From: Parachlorella kessleri
Taxonomy: Eukaryota; Chlorophyta; Trebouxiophyceae; Chlorellales; Chlorellaceae
Direction: 5' to 3'
NCBI GenBank assembly: GCA_001598975.1
Contig: BBXU01000731.1
Location: forward strand, 1 to 14,255
Length of the DNA: 14,255 nt
Position 1 is the stretch's first letter; every line of letters begins with the position of its first letter. The notes under the pieces are model-generated. The model saw only the letters and a program-made list of their open reading frames with translations. It did no database searches and was not told the DNA's origin. Positions 7,535-14,255 of this stretch are shown here, piece after piece. Position numbers and translations under genes: made by a program.

Positions 7535-10500
7535 ATGAGTGTTGATCGAGGTGACCTCGAGGTGTCAACTGGTGCGCCATGGCAAAGTGTAGAAGTCCGT
7601 GCAGCAACTGCAGCAGCAACCACAAGAGCAACAGTATGTTGCCTCCGCAGTACTTGATGCAACTGAGGAGCCCCCTGGCAGAAGACGGAAGCACCGCAAG
7701 GTGGGCTGCTGCGATGATGCTGCACCAAAGCGTCCTGGATTGGCAGGACAGGGTGGACCTGGTTGTGGGGCCAAGCTGCACTAGCCGCTGACAGCAGTGC
7801 ATTGGCTTCCCTACCTCATATATTCCCTCGGGCATATTATAACGTGCAGGCTAGTTGGAATAGCAAAGCGCACATCGCCTCGGCTGGCCGCAAACAGCGC
7901 TTGCGGACAGGAGCCAGCTCACCACTGCGGCGCCTCTCTCACACTGGGCCTAGCGCAGAAAGACCTAAGGGCCCACGCCCGCTGTCTGTGCGGCTGGTAA
8001 CTATCCGCCCCGCTCTCAGCAGCGCCAAGGGGAGGAAAGTCCGCCCAGCATCAAACCGGCGAGCCAGGGCAACAGCAGCAGCTGCAGTAGTGGCACCGGG
8101 TCTGCAGGTCCCCATGTCAGGGCTGACGGCAAGCTTGCTGGCGGCTGCCATGGGTGCCGGGCTGCTCGGCAAGTCAGCCCAGGCCGCCCAAACGCATGCA
8201 ACTGCCCGGCAGCGTGGCAGCCAGGGAGCGAGCAACAGGGTGACATCTGAAGCAGCCCCAACAGCAGGCCTGGCGGCGGGCTTGCAGGTGGCAGGCACCA
8301 CTGGAAGGGTGGCAGAGCCTGCCGCAACAACTGCCAAACATAAATCCAGCCTTGGCAGCAAGAGCAGCGCTCAGACCAGCCGTAGTAACTCAAAGGGTCT
8401 CTCTGGGGAGGACAGTAGGCCGCCAGCTGCTGCTGTACGGCAGCAGGGCAGTAAGAGCAGCCCCGGCATGAATGCCCTGCAGCCAGCAGTTGCTGCACCA
8501 TCTGGTACCATACCGAGCAGCCTGGGGCTGTCAGTAGTAGGCGGCTCGGTGCGGCGGAGCCAGGAGCTTGCTGCCAACGGCGTACGGCACCCTCCGTTTG
8601 TAGCGCCATCTCCTGCCTTGCCAGCTGCCTTGCCAAGGCTGAATGCCTCACCCAGGGCTTCTGTTGAGACACGGCAGCAGCCACAGCAACAGCCGCAGCT
8701 GCAGCAGCAGCAGAGGCAGGCAAGGCAGCAGCAGCAAGAGCAGGCGCAGGCAGAGAAAGGCCACCATCCAGCCAGGCGTCTGCCCTTCAAGCCTTCCATC
8801 TCCCCAGTGGGGCTGTCCCTCGGGATGCCTGACAGCCAGCCAGGGCAGGGCGGGGGCAAGCGCGGCAGCCCGCTTGCCCCCGCCATAGCAGGGAGCCCAC
8901 CGAGACCTCCTGCGCTGCAGAGGCAGCCGCTGCGCTCGCCCAGCGGCAAGCCTGCCCAGGCGCTGTCGCCGCAGCCGTCATACCCAAGCCCTACGAAAGG
9001 GCAGCAGGAGAAGCAGATGCATAAGGCCCGGACAACGCCCTTTCGCCCCTCACGCCCTGCTACCCCAGCCCAAGCAGCCTCGCTGGGGGTGTCGGTAGGT
9101 GGCTCCCCACCGCAGCGGGCCACATCACCATACCTGGGGGAGCCACCCTCTCGCCCTGCCACCTCCGGGCATAACCGGCAGCACGCAGTGCCGTCGCCCG
9201 CGCTGCGCCGCATCTCGTCCGAGTACCACCCTGGCAGCCGGAGAGACACGCAGGGCACAGCGGCCGTCCCCGCCCCGGCGCAGCGAGCCGCCACAGACCC
9301 GGGCCAGGGGATCGCAGAGCAGTCAGCCAGGGCTCCTCCCATGAAGGTGGGCAGGAGGGTCACTCTCCGCCAGTCCAGCCTGATGGGGCAGGAGCAGCCG
9401 CCTGGGAGCCTAGGCGCGGCTGCCGGCGAGGGAGGGCAGCAGTCGCAGCAGGGCAGCCCTCCCCTGTGGGCAGTGTGCGCCCAAGAGTCCAGCTGCAGAG
9501 TCTTCACAGACGGGGCAGAGCACCAGGCCGCCGGCAGCGGGGACAGTGCTGGTGGCGGCCATGGCTATGCAGGGAGACAGCATCCCGCTCAAAGTGAGGT
9601 GCCTACAATGGGGCCAGCTGAGGACCGCCAGAACGGGGCCGTGCAGCCGGCATGTGGAGAGCCAGTGGGTGATGCTGCCAAGGAACTGGCGGCATGGGTG
9701 GATGGCTCAAGGTTTGCGTGGCTGCCGCTACCGGCGCGGCTGCTGGCGGCCGTGCCTGGGGACCTGAACCAGGAGCTGCTGGCGCTCATGATGCGGCAGC
9801 GGCACTATGTGGGGTCAAAGCAGGTGACCCTGCATGCTTTGGTTCCGAGCCGCACTGCCCGCTGGCCTGGTCGTCTGTGCCAGGGTGCCCACTCAGCCGC
9901 CTTGCCGCCTGCCTTACGGTGCAGCTTTGGGGCTGGGGAGGCAGCCTTTCCTTCCTAACAGCTGCGCTGGCAGTGTGCAGCTGTTGCGGCGCCACTTGGA
10001 CACACTGCCTAGCCTTTGCAACTGTTCTGGCGCATTCAGTATCCTGCAGCCCCTGTAGCATGCGCCCTTTGCGAATGTGCCTATACAAAAGGTAAGACAG
10101 TTACGATACACCTCAGATTTGTTTGCCTGGCTTCCTGCAGAGTACGTCCCACCAGCGCAAGATGCGGCGGCTTTACAAGCGGTTGGGATCTCTAGAGCGG
10201 CGCTGGCATGAACATCCTGTACACTCGAGGCTCAGCAGGGGCGCCTTACAGGTCAGGCAGGACCCCCTACCCATGGTTCACGAATGTCCAATTACGGCAG
10301 CCAGGATCCCTTCAAGACTCTGTTCCCCTGCTTGCTGGTTGTGTGAGGTTGGAGTTGGCATGCCAGGAGAGAGGGTGGCGTGTAACTGGGCTGACAAACC
10401 AGAGGCCCTTGCCCGCTTGCCTGCCTTAGAAAAAGTGCGTGCTTGAAGGCATGGATGCTTCTTGCCAGCGTCAGCACAGTGGCCGTGACCAACTTGTCTG

Positions 10501-11923
10501 AAGGCTAGATACTGCTGTGAGGGCATGGCAGCACCCTTTCCTTCAATGCACGTTTGCGCCGTGCATTTACTGCCCTCCATTTACAAACACGTGTGCAGAG
10601 CATGCTCGCTTGCAGGCAATTCAAGCGGACATTGAGAGGGCAGCAAGTGCAGGTGCAGCAGCAGCAGACTCGCCCCCAGCAGAGCTGGTGAGACCAGCAA
10701 CAGCCGAAGCAGGAACACCAACCCTATACAGCGAGCTCCAGCCTCCCAGCACTTCACATGTCGCTACCGCTGCTGGTGCTGTTCCCATTGCTGGGATGCC
10801 AGCAGGAGATCTTTTTGAGTTTGTGTTTGCGGGGCTGAGGATGAAGGGGACAGGGGCAGCGAGCCCAACGTCTGGCTCTGAGCAGTCTGTGACGCCCACA
10901 TGGGCTGGCGGACTGGCGGGCAGCTCTCCTACCGGCTTCTCCAAGCCCAGCACGCGCAGCAGCAGCCGGCTGCAGCAGCATTCGCCCTTGCACAGCGCCC
11001 CAGGCACAGCGCGGCAGCTTCAGGGGCCGCTTCAGCTGGCGCCCCTGCCCACGCCAGCCGGGGCGGTGCCACCACTTGGGCTCCTCCCAGTGGCATCACC
11101 CGCCCCATTACCAGCAGCAGCACACGCACACACTGCTTCCCTCTACCATACACCAAGAGCAGAAGCAGCGGCAGCGGGGGCGCCGGCCCCTGCCTCCAGC
11201 CGGCGGCCAAGCACCTGCCTGCCGCCTTCGGCGCGCGGGCTTGCGCCGGCGGAGGAGGCCTCCCCCTCGCCACCCCGCCCCGCTACCTCCGTTGGAGCTC
11301 TCGACCGGCTGAAACATAACCGCGCGGCTGCGCTGCTCCACCGCCCTCTGCCCGCTCATGGCCAGCAGGGGCCTGCTGGCAACAGTGGCAGTGGCAGCGG
11401 TGACCCTGCGCCTGCTGCCATAACACCACTGCCAGCCAGAAGTCTGCCGGTAGAGAGCCCTATGGTGGTGCAGCGCCTTGGCAGCAGCCCAGGGCCCCCT
11501 GCAGGACCAGCTGCACGTGCATCCCGCTCGGAGCCCCAGCTGGATTATAACAGCGCGCCTAGCGGCGTGGGTGCGGCAGCTGTGGCTGGCGCCCGCCCAG
11601 CTACACCCACGGCCGCCGGCTGGAGCCTCAGAAGCAGTGTTGGTGGCAACGACGGTAGCAGCAGCTGGGGTGGCTTGGCGCGGGCTGTGGTGACTGCGGG
11701 GTCCGAGATACCCTCGGCGCTTGAGCGGCTCAAAACTGCTCGCAGCTCGCTGACCAGCGGGGGCCAGCTGCGGCGCTCTGTTGATGGGGCTGGCCTGGCT
11801 GGACTGCTGGGGAATAGCAGGGAGTCTAGGGCTGGCCAGGTTGACATTGAGGCCAGAGCCGGTGGTACAGCCTGCAGCAGTGAGGGTGTTGCTGCACTTC
11901 CAATGGTTACACCTAACCAGTAA
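7535..11923 (+). CDS. Large, mostly disordered Ala/Ser/Pro/Gln-rich protein of unknown function
   Basis: Proposed exons are 7535-7633, 7850-9823, 10141-10251 and 10616-11923 (TAA), all joined in phase 0, giving about 1163 residues. Exon 1 (ATGAGTGTTGATCGA...) ends at ACA|GTATGT and is the least certain part; without it the first in-frame ATG is 8114. Most of the chain is basic and disordered: Ser/Ala/Gly-rich to about 305, a Gln tract at 309-333, then Pro/Ser-rich with SP/TP sites and repeated PF[KR]PS (RLPFKPSISP, TTPFRPSRPATP). Residues about 640-745 look ordered: Leu-rich (AAWVDGSRFAWLPLPARLL), then a charged helix across exons 3-4 (RRLYKRLGSLERRWHEH). Two later segments share ALxRLKxxR (GALDRLKHNR, SALERLKTAR). 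RRxS sites (LRRLS, LRRIS, LRRSV) suggest phosphorylation. A cytoskeletal or scaffold role is possible but unsupported. The last acceptor could instead be 10599-10600, adding HARLQ. Confidence 0.68.
8675..8749 (+). repeat. Polyglutamine-rich tract (CAG/CAA repeat)
   Basis: This encodes 25 residues of which 17 are Gln, interrupted by Pro, Leu, Arg, Ala and Glu, at about residues 309-333 of the disordered protein. Interrupted CAG runs of this kind are common in green-algal coding sequence and are prone to length change. Confidence 0.85.
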
Positions 11924-12804
11924 CGTTGATGCACCATACTCAAGAGCGTGACTTGACTTCTACAACTCCAGCTTGCATCTTAAGCTCGAGGGTGTGTGCT
12001 TTGCTTGTTGTTTTCCTAGTTTGGCCGGCTGCACCAGCACCAGCCGTGCATTTTCTGCTGGTGGTTACTTCCTGCTCCTAGCTCCGACATTTTCTAACGC
12101 TTCCAAGTCCTTCTTGGCAGACTGTATTGGAAACTGGGCAAAGTGTATTGGAAAATGTAGGCTGGACGAACTTGCCACCGTCTGGAAGACCCCCACCTCG
12201 GCTGCTGTTGGCACTTTTACTTCTGCAAGGCGCATACACCGCAAGGCAGCACCCTTTCCGCCATCTACTGGCTTGCTGTAGACAGCCTGTAGAACGTATA
12301 GAAGAGCAGCTCCGCCTCGCGCCTGCGCCAACTGCCCCCTGGGCCTCTCAGGAACTTGTATCTGTGCAAAGGAACATATTAGGCACTAGAAGCCTAACGG
12401 TGCTTCGAGCGTGGCAATAGGTCGTCACTTATCGAACGGCACCGTCATGCTGATCATGGCATACACTGGGTAGATCAACCGCACTGTGAGTGTTAAGAGA
12501 CCGTCGCCTTGTCGTGAGAATCATTTAGTTAAGATGGAGATCCCCTCGACCGAGCTGAGATGACAGCTTCCCCCTAGCTGCGCCCCGCTCCGCGCCCAAC
12601 AAGCACCTTTACATGAGGGTTGGGCAACACGGCATACAGACGCCAAAGCCTGGGCGGTAGGGTCGCTGAGATTCCATATCCGTCCTATAAAGTTACGATA
12701 GGGCACGGGTTGCCAACGCATTGTAGTCCCGTCCTCGTTAATTTGCGGCCCGGCATCAAGCGCTGGCTCACTGCTAGCTGAGCAGTGGCGGTGCAGCCGG
12801 AAAG
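11924..12804 (+). other. Intergenic region: 3' UTR and next promoter
   Basis: About 880 bases with no convincing coding exon on either strand. The first part should be the 3' UTR of the disordered-protein gene, yet no exact TGTAA occurs anywhere in it; only TGTAG variants are seen (near 12156, 12277 and 12288). An 11-base direct repeat TGTATTGGAAA lies at about 12123 and 12143. The right part holds the promoter of the ATPase gene. Confidence 0.6.
12686..12692 (+). promoter_or_regulatory. Candidate TATA box of the P-type ATPase gene
   Basis: TATAAAG lies 113 bases upstream of the proposed ATG at 12805. Transcription would start near 12715-12720, leaving a 5' leader of about 90 bases. Confidence 0.45.
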
Positions 12805-13758
12805 ATGGCCGGAGGTACTTGGGTTTTCAACGCTTGCGCATTGAGCAGCTCCCTGCAGCTAGGGCGAAGGGCATTGCAGGGAGAACCTTTGCCTTGCCGC
12901 TGCAGGAGACACGCATGTCAAGGCGCAGCCCGGCTCTGCTGCTGGTGCTGCTGAAGGGGGAGTGGAGGCGAGTGTATGGGAGCTTGTGAACCGGTATACG
13001 GCCGCCAGCTTCGTGATGATTAGTGTCCTAGGGTTGCTGCAGACAAAAGTTTGGAGCTCTAAGAGGTGCCTCAGCAAGTGGTCTCTGCATTCCAAAAGAG
13101 ATCAAGTGTCATTGCTCACAGGTGGACTTCAAGGAGATCAGTCAAGCAGAGGCACTAGCCACCCTCAAGGTGCGCCTAGCTGGCTGGTTCTTTTCGGTTG
13201 TGCGAGGCTTGGCAGCCACTGCTATTGAGAGTCACGCTGGTTGCGGCGCCATTGTCACATGTGCCACACTGCTGAGCTGCACACGGGAGCGGGGATGCAA
13301 TGCTTGGGAATCCAGCGGATTGGGATTGTACTGCCCAAATTGATGCCTAAAGGTCTGAAAGCAGAGACTTGCTCCAGCATGCTCATCCATTGTCTGGCCA
13401 TGATGCCTCTGCCTGCTGCATCTACCCCCATTCGGCACGCTGCCCACGCTGTCCCGCGCGCTTGCAAGGCCCCAACTTGCCAGCTAAATGAACGTAGTCT
13501 GCCCACCCCACCACAATGCCCCGCATCGCCGCGCCCTCATGAAGTGCCACGACCAAGCCCACTGTCCCGCAGCCTGGTTTCACAAGCCGTAGGCCATGCA
13601 CACTGTGTGTTGGTGCGGGTGACCAGAAAGCACCCAGGGGACTGTGTGCAGGCTTCTGAGAAGGGCCTGACCGCTGAGGAGGCGCGGCAGCGCCTGGCGG
13701 AGTATGGGCCCAACAAGCTGCCGGAGGAGACCCGCAACCCCATCCTGGTCTACCTCTC
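12805..13758 (+). CDS. P-type ATPase, probably plasma-membrane H+-ATPase (P3A), N-terminal part
   Basis: Four exons: 12805-12814, 12906-12973, 13122-13169 and 13652-13758. They splice as MAGG, then DTHVKAQPGSAAG...VEAS, then VDFKEISQAEALATLK, then ASEKGLTAEEARQRLAEYGP followed by NKLPEETRNPILVYLS. Phases are 1, 0, 0 and 2, all consistent. GLTAEEARQRLAEYGPNKLPE is the cation-ATPase N-terminal motif that precedes the first membrane helix, and VDFKEI..AEAL in front of it is typical of proton pumps. P3A pumps export protons at the cost of ATP and energise the plasma membrane. The Ala/Gly-rich N-terminus is cytosolic. The DKTGT phosphorylation site and all membrane helices lie beyond the window, so the subclass is inferred. 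The start context AAAGATGG is good; the 10-base coding exon is the least certain element. Confidence 0.8.
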
Positions 13759-13853
13759 GTGAGTCACCCTGAGCCGGGTTGCTGCGTGGTATTTGTCTGT
13801 GCCAAGGTCTGGGACTGATATCTCAAGGCATGATCGAAAGCTTTGCGGTCCCC
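13748..13853 (+). repeat. First copy of a diverged tandem repeat spanning the ATPase intron 4 donor
   Basis: It starts in the exon end (GTCTACCTCTCGTGAG) and runs into intron 4. Blocks shared with 13867-13994 are CTCTCGTGAG, GTGGTAT, CCAAGGTCTGGGACT and GATATCTCAAGGCATG. The copies are adjacent and partly diverged by small insertions. Confidence 0.7.
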
Positions 13854-14255
13854 CAAAGCCATGCTTGTCCACCTCTCGTGAGCCAGCGTGACCGTGCTTT
13901 CTGCTTGGTAGCTTGGTTGGCTCATGCCCAGTGGTATCCAAGGGTTGGGACTAGATTCTCAGATGGCATGTTGATGCGCAAGTCTTGCAATCCCGGTGGA
14001 ATAGTCATCCGTAGTGAGGTTGGCCTTCTCCAGCGAGCCACAGACTTTCCCTGGGCTTGGGCTTCATCCATGTGGCACACTCATAGAGCTGCCATTAGAT
14101 GGCTGATGAGAGCCGCAAGCCCTCTCTGCCCTTGGTCCCTCTGATTGCCCTGGTGCCCCTACCTCCCCTCGCCGGGCCAGGGGTATGTCAAACACCCTTG
14201 CCTGTGCCCTGGATCGCGCTGCCATCATCACGCACTTTGCCCCTGCAAAGTAAAC
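13759..14255 (+). other. ATPase intron 4, incomplete
   Basis: From the donor GTGAGT at 13759 to the end of the window I find no segment resembling the next ATPase exon, which should encode the first membrane helix. Apart from the repeat copies, nothing stands out. Confidence 0.6.
13867..13994 (+). repeat. Second copy of the tandem repeat, with a decoy splice donor
   Basis: It opens with GTCCACCTCTCGTGAG, so it carries a second GTGAG donor at 13878 behind a near-copy of the last exon codons. It continues with GTGGTATCCAAGGGTTGGGACT and AGATTCTCAGATGGCATG. The offset is 119 bases at the donor and 136 at the CCAAGG block. Confidence 0.7.

Noticed and set aside
7579..7791. Overlapping open frames with Gln- and Ser-rich peptides just upstream of the big exon
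   Set aside because: They use the same CAG-rich bases in other frames and cannot be joined in phase to the exon at 7850 as neatly as 7535-7633.
7763..7849. Extension of the big exon upstream to a TTG start
   Set aside because: There is no ATG in this frame after the stop at 7715-7717, and a TTG start is unlikely for a eukaryotic nuclear gene. A splice acceptor at 7848-7849 fits better and joins in phase to an ATG exon at 7535.
8016..8723. Open frame of 235 codons on the - strand
   Set aside because: Same reason: an antisense shadow of CAG/GCA-rich coding sequence, with long Ala/Val runs.
8371..9507. Open frame of 378 codons on the - strand
   Set aside because: It lies antisense to the long exon of the disordered-protein gene. 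Its Cys/Gly/Leu/Ala-rich composition is what the reverse of Gln/Ser/Ala/Pro codons gives, with no recognisable motif or start context.
12127..12420. 97-codon open frame on the + strand with a hydrophobic stretch resembling a signal peptide
   Set aside because: No homology was recognised, there are no supporting splice sites or signals, and it lies in the expected 3' UTR and promoter interval.
1..14255. Bacterial-type systems (CRISPR, toxin-antitoxin, phage or defence islands)
   Set aside because: The window is spliced eukaryotic nuclear DNA; there are no regularly spaced repeats, operon structure or prokaryotic gene families.

Overview
The window is nuclear DNA of a eukaryote, most likely a green alga (Chlorophyta). 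The supporting evidence is spliced genes with short GT-AG introns, GC-rich coding sequence, Ala/Gln/Ser/Pro-rich low-complexity protein, and TGTAA pentamers (the usual green-algal polyadenylation signal) after three of the genes. I cannot name the genus. A run of G with one N at the left end suggests an assembly gap or contig edge nearby. No rRNA, tRNA, CRISPR array or intact transposon was recognised.

Layout from left to right. (1) 289-3977, + strand: the last ten exons of a haem catalase. The N-terminal part lies upstream of the window. (2) 4918-5672 and 5958-7031, both - strand: two tandem, diverged paralogues for small secreted proteins. Each has a signal peptide, six cysteines in the mature chain and a hydrophobic C-terminal tail like a GPI-anchor signal. 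The single-ORF view hides both genes; they appear only when splice sites are joined, and the shared intron positions and phases support the models. (3) 7535-11923, + strand: a four-exon gene for a protein of about 1163 residues, mostly disordered and low in complexity, with one short charged helical island. I do not recognise it. (4) 12805 to beyond the right edge, + strand: the first four coding exons of a P-type ATPase, probably a plasma-membrane proton pump (P3A). It begins with a coding exon of only 10 bases.

The catalase and the secreted-protein pair converge, with their polyadenylation signals about 150 bases apart. The secreted-protein gene at 5958-7031 and the large disordered-protein gene diverge from a shared spacer of about 500 bases. 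Nothing in the sequence shows that the four loci act in one pathway; this looks like an ordinary compact algal gene neighbourhood.

The points most worth following up are the tandem pair of orphan GPI-type secreted proteins and two separate local tandem duplications that each copy a splice site: the acceptor of the first catalase exon in the window, and the donor of ATPase intron 4. Further points are a GC-AG intron in the catalase, a strong hairpin in the last catalase intron, and the unknown disordered protein. All exon models were read by eye from splice consensus, frame and phase, without transcript data.
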